64,000 bases of DNA from Crambe crambe (GCA_963924555.1 OZ004586.1:4422501-4486500); one strand, 5' to 3'; positions 31,201 through 37,240 are shown, counted from the first letter of the stretch. Notes: generated by a model not told the origin, from the letters alone. Numbers and translations: made by a program.

Positions 31201-33835
31201 ACAAGGTCCATGTGGAGTATCTGCATTCCAATGGAGAATCAATGGTACCTTACGACACTACTGTATCCACCAAAGATGCCATACTCCAGTTTCTCTCCAG
31301 TGTCTCTTCTATTGGGGTGGGCAGCAATTCTGAGGGAGGTAAGCAAGTCTCACCTAAAGTTCTCTTCATTGCTACTCACATCGACAAGCTTGAGTCAGAA
31401 AATAAGATCCTGGAAATCGACCAAGAGCTTCAGCAAATCGTAAAGGAGACACATGCTTTCAAAGATAAGATGATAGTGTATGGATCAAAATCCTGCATGT
31501 TGCTTCCTGTGAATAACCTCTCCGAAGATGATGGTGCCTTCCAGAATGTACGAGCTGTCGTAGACCGAGTTGTCACTGGCAGTGATGACTACTGCATTAG
31601 TGTTCCTTACACATGGTCCCTCTTTTCCATCACCATCCAACACCTGAAGGAGCAAGTATTATCCTATGACACTTGTCTAGCTGTGGGTAAGGAGTGTGGT
31701 ATCGACACAACTGGAGACATGGACGACTGTCTTTGGTTCCTGCACCACCGAACTGGGATCCTTCGCCACTTCAAGGAGGTCCCAGAGCTCTGTCATCTGA
31801 TTGTGAAAGACCCGCAGTACGTACATATTTGATAAGGTCACAGATTTGATCGTTAACACCTTCACGTTTGAGAAGACTGGAGGTGATATGGTCGTTGAGG
31901 AAGAATTCTCCAAGAAGGGAATATTTTCTATTGAAAGTTTCGAGAGGCTAACATCCGATTCAGACCTCATGTCTTCTTCTGAGCTTATCAAATTGTTTGA
32001 GCACCTCCGCATCATAGCTCCTTTGGAAATAGAGGGCACTCCAAGGAAGTACTTTCTTCCTTGTGCTCTGGTCCATGTTGACCCTCAGGAAGCTCCAGAA
32101 GTCTCTCCAGCATGGCTCCCTTCAATTTTCTTTGGGTTCAGCAGTGGTTACTGCCCAAATGGCATATTTGCTGCTCTTGTGGCAGATCTTCTTCACTTGA
32201 AACAAGACTTAGCTTTCCAGTGGGAGTTTCGTGAGGACAAAATATTTAGAAATCAAATCTGCTTTTCGATTGGTCCTTTCCTGGATAGATTCCGCTTCAC
32301 TGTTTCTTCAGATCATGTCAGTGTCAACATCTTACCAGAGCCAAGCGATATATCTCTCCATACATTATCCAAGATAAGCAACCATGTAAGGCAGCAGACT
32401 TCAAGCAGTTTATCAGATGTCATAGCAAGGCTGAACTATGACGTTGAAAAGGTAGTTCACCGATTGGCATTTCAATGTCCTCTGTCCACCTGCACCCAAA
32501 GCTTTCATCTTGCTTTTGTACGCTTTAACCAAAATGTCCCTTGTGCCTTGGAATGTTCTTACCTCAAGAATAAAGTAACTGAAATCCCTACGAACTGCAA
32601 CATTTGGCTTGATGAGGTTAGTTTTTCAAATAAACATCTGGCTTATATACCTTAAGACTTTTTTCTCTTTGGTGCAGATTTTTGTTCCTCAGAAAACTTC
32701 ACCATTCTTGCACATTAGCAATAGGCCTTCACCTGAACATGATCAAGATTCTAATCCTCTTTCTGGTGGGTTATTTAAAAACTTGTACATACAGTATATT
32801 ACCTTCTACTTCTTCTATCTAGTCTCAACTCCCAGAGCTGTTGAGGATCAGGACCATGCATACTCCGAAAATGATCACCAAGGTGAGATGACACTTGCAT
32901 TAGTTCACTAGCTTAATTTCCATCCTTCATTATGAAGTTTATGATTCAATACCACTTAATACATGTTTGGTCTTTAGATTTGTAGCTATCATAAACATGT
33001 AGCTACTGATTTGCATCTATTCCTTGGCATGTTATTCAGTCATATTTTCCACCCATTTTCTATTATTATCCTTTATTGTTCTCCTTTTAAACAATCAGCT
33101 ACTGTGTGTGTGCTTATTATGGTATACTGTCTGCATATTTTATAAGCTCATATTGATCAGCTACCACTCTACAGCAAAAATCCCATCATCAGTGACACTT
33201 CAATCAGCCAAGAAGCCTGGTAGGATAACAGCTGCAAACTGTCCTGCTTTAGGTGAGTATTGTAATAACACGTAACAGTTTTAAGTATATATGTTCACTA
33301 ACTGACTACATTTCCCCCAGTTCTTCTCGTTATTGTATCAAAAATCAAAATGATAATGGTAGCTAGGTATTGATGGTTATAAATCAGCTGTTTGTTTCTA
33401 CAGGAAAGGAAATATCTGAGTCAAGGATGATGTTACTTAGGTGGACTGCAAGCTCTGGCCAGAGTCAAGTGCTAAGACTTCAGCAGGAAATGTCTCCCAA
33501 GTGGAGGGACATAGGACAACTTCTTTGCATCAGTGGGGCACAACTGGATGGCTGGGAAGTAATGTACCACCATGATTCCATTCGTTGCATTGATAGAGTG
33601 GTTCAAACATGGATGCAACGAAACTCAGAACAAGTGAGAGAAGTAGCTTGTAGCTATAGCTATGTAGTTTTTGATATAGCAGCTATAGCTACTTCATTAT
33701 TTATTTTATTCAATGATGCTATCTGTGTAGTACCCAATCAAGTGGGAAGGTCTCCTCAAGTTACTGGATGATGTCCAACTGAACAGTATTGCAGATCAAC
33801 TGGAAGAAGCAGCTCTGGTTGGAGCTGATTTATAG
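2478..33835 (+). CDS. Death x3 - ROC - COR - Death protein (Roco family), 10 exons, one frameshift
   Basis: Proposed join: 2478-2505, 11636-11923, 17651-17899, 20660-20917, 30517-32616, 32678-32765, 32823-32882, 33175-33252, 33404-33633, 33731-33835. Every junction has GT/AG and all phases agree; without the 4-bp GTAC duplication near 31821 the total is 3480 nt (1159 aa). The domain order is three Death domains, a ROC GTPase (P-loop GSPRSGKSS near residue 304, DVGGQ near 469, THID near 560), COR, an unstructured linker and a C-terminal Death domain. Roco proteins are GTP-dependent dimeric signalling switches and Death domains recruit other Death proteins, so a cytosolic signalling role in innate immunity or cell death is inferred. 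Introns 1 and 4 have been filled by transposons. Exons may be missing from the model, and the early Death exons could belong to a separate gene. Confidence 0.62.
2584..2592. repeat. 9-bp target-site duplication, left copy (GTTATTTCC)
   Basis: GTTATTTCC lies immediately left of the element end and again at 7622-7630. The paralogous unoccupied site at 61615-61624 reads GTTTATTTCC once. Confidence 0.9.
2768..5857 (+). CDS. DUF6589-type transposase, 7 exons
   Basis: Join: 2768-3079, 3163-3618, 3669-3818, 3874-4485, 4541-4840, 4898-5857. These six blocks all meet at phase-0 introns and give 930 codons; a possible seventh exon arises if the 39-nt stretch 4100-4138 is an intron. The N-terminus has Cys pairs (CYGCG, CRGC), followed by a Lys/Arg-rich Ser-rich linker, an acidic stretch, then DNID (about residue 396), GDQLT (567), IPIAEDWH (600), EGDGKR (742) and DLHMEHLNR (813). 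The block from EGDG to EHLNR is the signature I associate with DUF6589, seen in many invertebrate mobile-element proteins. Likely role: DDE-type catalysis on the element ends. One in-frame TGA at 4123-4125 interrupts the open frame unless spliced out. A GTG at 4138 is not a credible start. Confidence 0.78.
5852..7441 (-). CDS. Short RecQ-like DNA helicase, 3 exons, transposon-borne
   Basis: Join (minus): 7441-7193, 7142-6922, 6674-5852, 430 aa with no stop. Introns of 50 and about 247 bp have GT/AG ends and the splices rebuild conserved RecQ text: MKDQ across junction 1 and HCIAKW-GD across junction 2. Motifs in order: LPTGFGKS (Walker A, about residue 46), DEAH (149), LTATAT (180), VIIYCRS (motif IV), VVATIAFGMGID (motif V), QETGRAGRDG (motif VI, about 351), then a Cys cluster CLCCDVCAKQCECGSC near the C-terminus. 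It is a core helicase without RQC or HRDC domains. Inferred role: 3'-5' unwinding during transposition or repair of the donor site. The start is the ATG at 7441, preceding DKLSSAANEAALKLG. Confidence 0.85.
6675..6921 (-). other. Second intron of the RecQ gene, with dispersed-repeat sequence
   Basis: Bounded by GTAAGT and TATAG on the minus strand. It holds a word containing GCTCGCTCGCTGTCAA that recurs near 13550, 28250 and 30150, so this intron seems to carry a fragment of a dispersed repeat. It is far longer than the 50-bp first intron. Confidence 0.6.
7622..7958. other. Host intron DNA between two transposons
   Basis: This stretch matches 61616-61935 in duplicate B, including the words TGAATTTTGGATAGCTGGACAA and GGACCTAAAGCCTACACAAC, so it is unmodified host intron 1. 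It starts with the right-hand duplication of copy 1 and ends with the left-hand duplication (ATATTGATC, 7950-7958) of copy 2. No coding feature seen. Confidence 0.75.
8143..9296 (+). pseudogene. RecQ-like helicase, frameshifted
   Basis: Starts at ATG 8143 (MEQINECARAYGLELKAKQ) with Walker A LPTGYGKS, then an intron from about 8315 to 8364. The next exon begins VLVVA but must change frame to reach LTALMMDQ near 8383. DEAH and LTATAT follow intact. Between motif IV (VVFVHKYSDYSDLFAILAHK) and motif V (TSTFGLGVDC) about 40-60 residues normally present are gone and the frame shifts again near 8970. EAGRAGRDG is intact. A third shift near 9205 separates it from a C-terminal Cys cluster (CDCCDVCANSCTC). 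Three frame breaks and an internal loss make it non-functional as read. Confidence 0.8.
9335..11199 (-). pseudogene. DUF6589-type transposase, internally deleted
   Basis: Reading on the minus strand: a Cys-rich start (MAASNSSVGRCCLCREAL, then CSIC), a one-base frame change near 10950, a Ser/Thr/Pro linker, an exon beginning VNITYPMKKQ up to SSKQ (about 10663-10227), an exon with LNVCMSYQGTLNLVKRL (about 10170-10025), and then directly the C-terminal DUF6589 block (EGDGERILRYW, NIACDLHMEHLNR; about 9960-9335). The counterparts of DNID, GDQLT and DWH of copy 1 are missing. Each remaining exon aligns with its copy 1 counterpart, so this is the same gene with roughly 1 kb of central coding sequence lost. 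It cannot encode a complete catalytic core. Confidence 0.78.
11636..11923 (+). CDS. Death-domain exon 1 (phase 1-1)
   Basis: CAG acceptor at 11635, donor G|GTGAG at 11924, 288 nt with symmetric phase 1. The peptide NPPALTVDNIVKVLQ...PTPSWRRIISAVDY...SRLYQYAEPVTG has the Death-fold pattern of sponge proteins: an LT..N...VL first helix and a P.PSW..I/L penultimate helix. Its twin in the duplicated locus is at 62148-62432. It joins in frame to the 2478 start exon. Confidence 0.7.
11924..12185 (+). other. Host intron sequence shared with duplicate B
   Basis: Matches 62433-62667 closely (GGATAAGG, CATGCATC.CACACTT, GAACCATTCAGAAGTTT). It ends abruptly at about 12185, where a repeat cluster begins that is absent from duplicate B. 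Nothing coding is seen. Confidence 0.65.
12186..12600. mobile_element. Foldback/MITE fragment with CTCTCTATGTAGGGATGA end
   Basis: The left end reads AGAGCAGTAGTAGCTCTCTC then TATGTAGGGATGAC. The block through CTTCTTCTTAGTCAACCATATC and the AAATCCATTCCAAATTCTA region is the reverse complement of about 26300-26668 inside the gypsy element. The paralogous locus near 62667 lacks it. Similar ends occur at 12823, 21165, 26636 and 28393, so it belongs to a dispersed family. I cannot define both ends with confidence. Confidence 0.6.
12625..12830. repeat. Short tandem array of about 90-bp units
   Basis: The words GGGCCTA.CTC.A.AAC, CCTACTGGCACCA and TACAGAGTAACYATCACTGG recur in order two to three times. 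It lies between two MITE-type ends, at 12186 and 12823. Confidence 0.65.
13264..13503. mobile_element. MITE, 240 bp, CAGGGGTGTATCCAC ends
   Basis: Inverted ends CAGGGGTGTATCCAC / GTGGATACACCCCTG with a 5-bp duplication TATAA at 13259-13263 and 13504-13508. A copy of the surrounding repeat at about 28060-28300 has a single TATAA at 28204-28208 with no insertion. It contains no coding capacity. The size and ends suggest a hAT- or PIF-like non-autonomous element, which I cannot decide from the ends alone. Confidence 0.85.
13504..14411. other. Repeat-derived non-coding stretch
   Basis: It opens with the dispersed word containing CTTGCTCGCTCGCTGTCAA, also found in the RecQ intron, near 28250 and near 30150. 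The remainder holds only short open frames with no recognisable domain. Confidence 0.5.
14412..15046. mobile_element. Foldback element, copy 1
   Basis: Arms at about 14412-14543 and 14578-14704 are inverted copies: the words AAGTAAGGGAAAAAGC, GATGTAGGGATGACCACTGC and GAAGGATGGAAATGGGATCA appear once in each orientation, forming a near-perfect hairpin of about 290 bp. The following 340 bp (CTCTTTTATGGTTTTAGCTA to GCGCATGCGTATTA) is shared with 25992-26254, so the mobile unit is larger than the hairpin. A GCTAGCTAGCTAGCTAG simple run lies near 14962. No coding capacity. Confidence 0.75.
15047..16063. other. Non-coding stretch with one uncertain minus-strand ORF
   Basis: A minus-strand open frame begins at ATG 15236 (MSDSASDTGEDHPSQGRDL) and ends near 14976 inside the foldback repeat. 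Its composition (acidic, Ser-rich, then EVLGAALAGPLVNVLKAQG) is protein-like, so it might be the first exon of a lost gene or a gag-type fragment. I do not recognise it. The rest shows no feature. Confidence 0.35.
16064..16485. mobile_element. MITE, 422 bp, CATAGGCGGAGG ends
   Basis: Ends CATAGGCGGAGGAAC and its complement GTTCCTCCGCCTATG, with the 5-bp duplication CTGTA at 16059-16063 and 16486-16490. Subterminal G-runs and C-runs (GGGGGGGCCA, TGGCCCCCC) are inverted copies. No coding capacity. Confidence 0.85.
16690..16905. repeat. Duplicate A/B match resumes
   Basis: The words TAACAACTTGAG, TTTGAGGTT.TAAT and GAGTGAA.TGAACCTACACA match 63415-63500. Together with the match at 11418-12185 this shows that the 12186-16690 block is extra DNA in copy A. 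Confidence 0.65.
16906..17170. repeat. G-run/C-run element
   Basis: Contains a run of about twenty G near 16927-16946 and C-runs near 17090 and 17135, with repeated AAGTTGG and GGGGCAAT words in both orientations. It interrupts the A/B match, so it is probably a small insertion. Open frames across it are G/C-run artefacts. Confidence 0.6.
17651..17899 (+). CDS. Death-domain exon 2 (phase 1-1)
   Basis: Acceptor TTGTAG|, donor CCAG|GTAAG, 249 nt, symmetric phase 1. The peptide DPTLTPENVRIVLDQVDNLDAIF...SCGVHPTWIRLAGVLYYHEEERALTVVKRF has the Death-fold layout of its neighbours: DP.LT.EN at the start, HP.W..LA near the end. It is followed by a TATATGTATG microsatellite in the intron (about 17945-17985). 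Confidence 0.7.
18321..19938. mobile_element. Element with TCCCGTGTT ends and internal minisatellite
   Basis: The left end TCCCGTGTTGAACTTTGCAC and the right end (complement TCCCGTGTTAAACTTTGCGC) are inverted repeats of about 22 bp. The subterminal zones are unusually CpG-rich for this window (GCGCGG, ATTACGCG, TCGCGG). I could not define a target duplication. It may be a non-autonomous DNA transposon with a minisatellite grown inside. Confidence 0.6.
18760..19350. repeat. Minisatellite, about 45-bp period
   Basis: At least ten variants of a unit containing TGTTGGGCTTTGTGGTCATG followed by TGACTGGCAGTCTGATATAT. A (TA)n run lies at about 19206-19237. The minus-strand open frame across it is translated repeat. 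Confidence 0.9.
20247..20392. repeat. Long hairpin with CGAGGCCGTAGGCCGAG core
   Basis: Outer arms TTGCACACTCCT...GATTTATTACTACCC and their complements face each other, and the centre holds a second palindromic word, CACGAGGCCGTAGGCCGAGTG. The whole of about 145 bp would fold into one stem. Confidence 0.7.
20660..20917 (+). CDS. Death-domain exon 3 (phase 1-1)
   Basis: Acceptor CTGCAG|, donor ATAG|GTATG, 258 nt. The peptide DPSLTVENMCEVLKGVDLKDIFDTPFSVLKMTKRQYRG...CKEYLDIHPAPSWAHIAEDLFQSS repeats the DP.LT.EN...VL and HPAPSW..IA signatures. Its phase-1 end fits the first two bases of the ROC-COR exon at 30517. Confidence 0.72.
20918..22225. other. Intron; MITE end and a tandem duplication
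   Basis: Near 21165 there is another CTCTCTATGTAGGGAT MITE end. From about 21816 a unit of about 190 bp (CTCCATGTTGACGATCTTTACCAT, AGCGGCAAGCCTTGATTGCAGACAG, GCATTATGTGGTTCAGGTGAG) is present twice in tandem, ending near 22195. The open frame at 21220-21768 has no domain that I recognise. Confidence 0.6.
22226..22661. mobile_element. Non-autonomous relative of the DUF6589-RecQ elements (436 bp)
   Basis: Ends of about 60 bp are inverted; both contain GGGTCTGG.GACACATAATACTTG. The left end matches the end of copy 1 (GCCAGCC..., AGGGTCTGGT, ACATA/ACAATACT). It is flanked by the 9-bp duplication ATCTTTTAT at 22217-22225 and 22662-22670, the same duplication length as the autonomous copies. It has no coding capacity. 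Confidence 0.82.
22674..22995 (+). repeat. 5' LTR
   Basis: Starts TGTAAAAGAC and ends CTGTCACA. It contains a TATAAAAGG box at about 22869, consistent with the promoter. It starts three bases after the 9-bp duplication of the neighbouring 22226-22661 MITE. Confidence 0.92.
23003..23020 (+). promoter_or_regulatory. Primer-binding site (probably tRNA-Leu)
   Basis: TGGTGTCAGAAGTGGGAT lies seven bases after the LTR. Its complement ends ...TCTGACACCA, which resembles the 3' end of leucine tRNAs; the tRNA identity is from memory of that pattern. Confidence 0.6.
23069..24277 (+). pseudogene. gag-like region with zinc knuckle, interrupted
   Basis: Begins MTTRAGTSYELGQELEARS and runs through a Glu/Arg/Gln-rich coiled-coil-like stretch with several stops (for example near 23224 and 23250). 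The open part 23359-23655 (VPKLTEENDIVAYLSMFKRIM) looks like a capsid N-terminus. After further frame changes, a CCHC knuckle CFNCHKKGHYLSKC lies at about 24092-24135. The normal role is nucleocapsid assembly and RNA packaging; broken here. Confidence 0.7.
24261..24719 (+). pseudogene. Protease-like region
   Basis: Open frame with VEAAVSDTLPMSALLGTDVPEL, which resembles the C-terminal half of retroelement aspartic proteases (the hydrophobic-LLG-x-D block). I do not see a clear DTG/DSG catalytic triplet, which may lie in another frame just upstream. It ends in a Lys/Glu-rich tail. Confidence 0.45.
24830..25681 (+). pseudogene. Integrase N-terminal and core, frame-broken
   Basis: The HHCC finger is readable across frames (HSIPLAGHLGKGKK near 25000, then CRQCK near 25106). 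The core has CDYATRYPEAVAM (first Asp) and LTDQRTNFNSQLL (second Asp). The HPQT block runs straight into RFNQTLKS, so the residues that normally include the catalytic Glu are missing. The frame continues to about 25680, where a foldback element interrupts it. Confidence 0.75.
25682..26668. mobile_element. Foldback element, copy 2, nested in the integrase region
   Basis: Hairpin 25682-25992 and trailing block to about 26254 are shared with 14412-15046. The remaining part to the CTCTCTATGTAGGGATGAC-type end near 26668 is the reverse complement of 12186-12600. Integrase-type coding resumes right after it (MDMRKKLEEMQKLAG). An (AAT)n run lies at about 26392-26424. It inserted after the LTR element, so it is the younger of the two. 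Confidence 0.75.
26669..27715 (+). pseudogene. Integrase C-terminus, RT start and RNase H
   Basis: In order: the integrase C-terminal domain (LTACWQGPYKILKRIGKVDYLVEMP, FHVNLLKKW), a linker, the RT N-terminal signature (SKPIRLHPYRIPYAYREAV, MKESGIIG), then directly RNase H (PDFDKEFVLQTDASDIGV in one frame; FSRKLLPREQRYSTIEKECLAI, HRSLVWLNRL and GNADALSRV in another). The RT fingers-palm region with the catalytic Asp pair is absent. This arrangement directly shows integrase preceding RT. Confidence 0.8.
27703..28024 (+). repeat. 3' LTR
   Basis: Starts TGTGAAAGAC and ends CCGTCACA, preceded by the purine tract GAGAGGAGGGAAGGAG at about 27686-27702. Confidence 0.92.
28025..29402. other. Intron with dispersed repeats
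   Basis: About 28060-28300 matches 13090-13260 plus 13504-13600 and contains the unoccupied TATAA site of the 13264 MITE. A MITE end (CATCCCTACATAGAGAG) lies at about 28393. Near 28600-28700, GAAAAGCTTGTTGG.TTTGAAAT and its complement form a foldback pair, with a related arm near 29170 and 29880. No gene recognised. Confidence 0.55.
29403..29646 (+). other. Open frame MSLLKYLKQKIGLLDPKGSL, uncertain
   Basis: An 81-residue frame starting MSLLKYLKQKIGLLDPKGSLSDTV. Its start resembles the N-termini of sponge and cnidarian transposon-related proteins I have seen (MSLLKY...LPDP.GSLS), but nothing recognisable follows. It lies in the fourth intron of the Roco gene model and is probably transposon debris. 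Confidence 0.3.
30517..32616 (+). CDS. ROC-COR exon of the Roco gene
   Basis: Acceptor TGTGTAG|, donor GATGAG|GTTAGT. ROC GTPase: P-loop GSPRSGKSSFKHR, switch II/G3 DVGGQPEFQELLP, G4 THID, with YHVFRADRSLYDKVHVEY between. COR follows: TWSLFSITIQHLKEQVLSY, LWFLHHRTGILRHF, LIVKDPQ, then FDKVTDLIVNTFTFE in the next frame. At 31817-31824 the sequence GTAC occurs twice in a row; a single copy would keep the frame and give the expected DPQ...FDK continuity. The exon ends in phase 0 only if one GTAC is discounted, and the following exon requires that. Confidence 0.8.
31817..31824 (+). other. 4-bp tandem duplication (GTACGTAC) causing a frameshift
   Basis: CAGTAC|GTAC|ATATTTGATAAG. Upstream and downstream frames are both long, open and recognisably COR, and all downstream exon phases fit when one GTAC is removed. 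Either a recent null allele or an assembly error. Confidence 0.75.
32678..33252 (+). CDS. Linker exons (32678-32765, 32823-32882, 33175-33252)
   Basis: Three small exons of 88, 60 and 78 nt with GT/AG borders and consistent phases (0-1, 1-1, 1-1). They encode a Ser/Pro/Glu/Asp-rich stretch (SNRPSPEHDQDSNPL, RAVEDQDHAYSENDHQ, IPSSVTLQSAKKPGR). No domain is seen; it is a flexible spacer between COR and the last Death domain. Confidence 0.6.
33404..33835 (+). CDS. C-terminal Death domain (exons 33404-33633 and 33731-33835)
   Basis: Exon borders CAG|GAAAGG, GAACAA|GTGAG, GTGTAG|TACCC, stop TAG at 33833. The peptide across the junction (WRDIGQLLCISGAQLDGWEVMYHH...RVVQTWMQRNSEQ|YPIKWEGLLKLLDDVQLNSIADQLEEAL) has the classic Death order: W..IG..L.I...QLD, W, W..LL.LL......IA..L. 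Death domains here would bind other Death proteins homotypically. Confidence 0.8.
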
Positions 33836-34479
33836 CAGCCATGCACTGATAGGAGAAGCACTATTCACTATACATTAAATTGACAGGTTTTATATTTTAT
33901 GCAGTGATTTTTAGCCAATAATTATTTTAATGGATTTTGTGACTTTGAAAAATTAATACACGAAACAAGACAGTTCACATTGTAATAGTTCATTTTAGCT
34001 ATACATAGCTATTTCACTTCAGTTCATGGAATTCAGTTCCATTTGGTGTGGAGAACAACTGTGATTTTACGTTATCATCATAACTCATATAGCTACACTG
34101 CCAGCAACTTACTTATTTGTCTTGCATATCCTTTGTTTCTCAAGCATACACCACATTCGCACCAGCCAGCAGAGTTAGTGTGGTACCGTAGCTACAAGAA
34201 TGTTGATGAAAAGAATGCAAATTTCAGAGTTGACGAGAATGTTGATGTAGAGTAATGGGACACATTGCTTGCCTACCAAAGAGCTGTTCACCATGAGATC
34301 ACCATTCATTGAATGTGTAACTGCAGGGCTGCTCATGCATTGACTGATGAAATTGTGCACTGAAGAATCAGAAATTAAAGAGATGACTTCTTCCACACAA
34401 CTCTGAAATTTGAACTGTTGTCTGTCAAACATTTCTTCAGGTACTACTCCCACTCTAGAGGATACTTAATCGAAGTGTG
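33836..34479 (+). repeat. 3' flank of the Roco gene, duplicated at 42108-42700
   Basis: 33885-34185 runs parallel to 42108-42415 (TTATGCAGTGATTTTTAG, AATTAATACAC.AAAC). The next 200 bp (34190-34395) matches 42417-42625 in inverted orientation, then 34396-34475 is parallel again (CTTCAGGTACTACTCC, CTCTAGAGGATRCTTAATC). Confidence 0.75.
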
Positions 34480-34883
34480 CAGTCCTTACGCCACCAGACC
34501 GGAAGTGCATAGGGCGCCTATTTTTAGCGCGTTATTGAATTATGCATGATGCGTGGGCATTGAATCAGGAACCTCGTTGGTTTATAAGGCATTCCTCTTA
34601 GTTATCTAAGTGCGAATTCTGAGAAGAGAGGTCCGAACAGTCTTACATAGGACTGGCAGTAAGGGATACCTGAAAACAGTGCTACAACTTTAATTTCGGG
34701 ACACAGCATTTCGCAAGTAAGTATATATATGAACAGAATTCATAATTATATTGACATTACAGTATGTTATTTTAAAAAATTGTAGGGGCAAAATGTATAA
34801 TTTTAAAGGTACATACAGTTCTTCTAGCATAGCTATAGGTAATGAAATGAGAACATGATAACTGTTGTAGCTTTGGAGAGAGG

Positions 34884-35121
34884 ATGCCAAGAGGGCGCAA
34901 AAAGAGCCAGATACACCCTGGTAGAGAATGTGGCCCATGCCACTTTTGCCAAGCTACATCCACCCACTACAGTCACTTGCATACCTGGGAAGAGAGATTG
35001 AAAGTTAAAGTGAAATAAATGAGTGACAAAGAATGCTAGTGTAGAAAATGTGAAAAAGGACAATACATTTACATCCAGCTGGTTACCTTCTGGGGCAAAG
35101 GGGCTACACCACACACCAAAG
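34884..35121 (+). pseudogene. Cys-rich N-terminus of an Academ-like transposase, two in-frame stops
   Basis: MPRGRKKSQIHPGRECGPCHFC...HYSHLHTWEERLKVKVK then TAA (35016), MSDKEC, TAG (35037), CRKCEKGQYIYIQLVTF. The reading frame stays coherent across both stops. The C..C...H.S...TW...(E)C.C..C pattern parallels the start of the intact element (CALC...HMSRVKTW...CRPCRDD). It would normally be a zinc-binding N-terminal domain; here it is dead. Confidence 0.55.
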
Positions 35122-35995
35122 GTCAGTAGTTAATGACAGTATCCAGTGCTTTAGCAATACAGTAACTAGCTACATTGTAACAACATTATTACTGGCTACG
35201 CTAAGCTAAAGGTATAGTCAAAGCTGGAATATCAATACAGAAGGTTAACAGTAACTACATTGGTATGAGAGGTGGGACTAAAAGTATAGTGGAATATGAC
35301 AGTATCCAGCAATAACCAGGGTTTCATTTAGAATTATACCCTCAATGGACATTACCAACACATCATATCACCTATCGATAATTATGTGTGCAGAGGAAGC
35401 TATACCAGCTTCAAAGCTAGTACCTATTCCCAGAAATTCTTTGATCTATTCTTTGTAATGGCTCTTAACCTTGGGGGACTCAGCCATGCTTATCTAACTA
35501 AGAATAGTACTGGAATAGAAGGCTTGCTATATTAACTATGTCATTTAGTTAATATTACGGAAATCCCAAGGGGGGGGGGGGGGCGAATGCCCCCTTTGTC
35601 CCCCCTAAATGAACCCCTGATAACATTGTTCTAAGAGGGGCACTGAAACCTTAAATTTTAAAGGTAGAACCTGTTTCCACAGAAACAACTCAAAGAGGCT
35701 CTTAGATATGACCAAATTGTCATGAAAGTATATCCTTTTGAGATCAAAGATCATGGGAACCAGCAACTTTCACCTTAAGGTGAGAAAAAAATTCATGCAG
35801 TAAGATTAAAGTCACACCTACAAATCGAGGTCTCTCTTTTTCAGGACGCCTTAGAAGGAAGGCTGGCGAGTTTTACCCATCCAGTCACATCCCCAATAGT
35901 CGAATGGAGGGGGAGACGTAGCTGAGTATCCTATTATACATACATCTAAGGAAAGTACTTACATGATCATGACGTACATTTCTGCTTTTATGCAG

Positions 35996-36102
35996 CCAAT
36001 CCAGAAAATGATGATAATCCCTCACATGACTCTATCGACGAAGAAGACGACACTGCTGACTATTGTACCAACGATGAAGTTATAACCATGCTCTACAATT
36101 AG
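35996..36102 (+). pseudogene. Acidic terminal exon remnant
   Basis: Acceptor TATGCAG| followed by an open acidic peptide NPENDDNPSHDSIDEEDDTADYCTNDEVITML ending at TAG 36100-36102. The acidic C-terminus resembles that of the intact Academ protein (DSCDCDYNSDDSFEL). It lies within the degraded element and is therefore probably its last exon. Confidence 0.4.
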
Positions 36103-37240
36103 CTATACAAGGCAAATTTTAAGTTCGTTATTTCATAGATGATGATTGTAACACAGAAATGGAAAGCTGAAGATATCTACCAAAGAATTAAGAACCTCTC
36201 CTTTCCTCCTCCCCAATGTGCATGCAATATTAAGCTGCTAAGCTGCCGCAAATAGTACACATGTTTGTACAAGTAATACCAATCTAAAGATACATGCCCA
36301 TAAACCAGGAAAGTGTAGCCAACTATAAAACTTACCATGGATAATTGGTTAATTTTGGGACACAGCATTTCGCAGGTAGCTGCACTAAAGTAGGCTAAAT
36401 CCTCGCCTTGGTTATGCTTTGAACTACTTCCACAGAAAAATCGGTAGGGACACAAAATGTCTGCTTCGAGAGAAAAAGCACCTGAGGAATTGGCAGTCAA
36501 ATTTGCCACATGGAGGGGCCCTGGGAAAAAACCGTCCCACGAAGGATAGAAAGGAAGATCTCAAAGCAACGAAAGTTCATAGATGACGGCGACAAAGTAG
36601 TACATCATTTTTTCCAGTAGGAATCTTTGTGGTGTCTAGCGTTTCTTCCTCTGAACTAGTAGTCCAGTCATTGTAACCAAAATTAGTGGTCAACCTTAAA
36701 CAAATTGCAACACAATTGATGTACCATGTCCTTTGTTGATGATTCACCATAGCCATCAAAGATAACAACTGCTTCACCATACTTCTTTGTCACATAGTTG
36801 TACCCTCCATGCTAGCCAGAATGGCATTAGCTACCAACAACCTTTGCTGTGTCAACATTAACAGTGCTATAATGTGCATGCATTCCAGTACAGATGCTTC
36901 GCAGACTGGAATCAGAAATAAAGGGGTTCCTCTCTTGTAGGTAACTCAGACATGGGTTTTGCATGAATCAGTTTAGCTATTCACAAAAATGCAAGTTATA
37001 GCTAGATGACAATGAAGGATAAATTAATGTAAAGTCAAATTTTTGCACTTCCCCCCATGGGATTCCTTGAGACTTTTAGTATGTTATAGAGCACATTTTT
37101 TTTGTACCAGAAACAGTTGAGAGCATTTGTGTTGCAATTTGTTTAAGGTCAAACCATATAATGACTGGACTATAGCAACACTCGAAGAGGTAAATATAAA
37201 TTTTGATCATGTGCGCGAAAAATAGGAAATTCACATTGGC

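Larger units (their letters stand above)
34480..37240. mobile_element. Degraded Academ-like element
   Basis: The left end CAGTCCTTACGCCACCAGAC then CCGGAAGT..RTAGGGCGC matches the right end of the 43282-49852 element in inverted orientation (about 49816-49852). The right end (GCGCGAAAAATAGG...CACATTGGC) resembles the complement of that element's left end (GCCAATGTAATTTTTCGCG), with the outermost ten bases lost. The flanks have TGTG at 34476-34479 and 37241-37244. The duplicated locus near 42695-42705 lacks the insertion. Only coding remnants remain. Confidence 0.7.
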
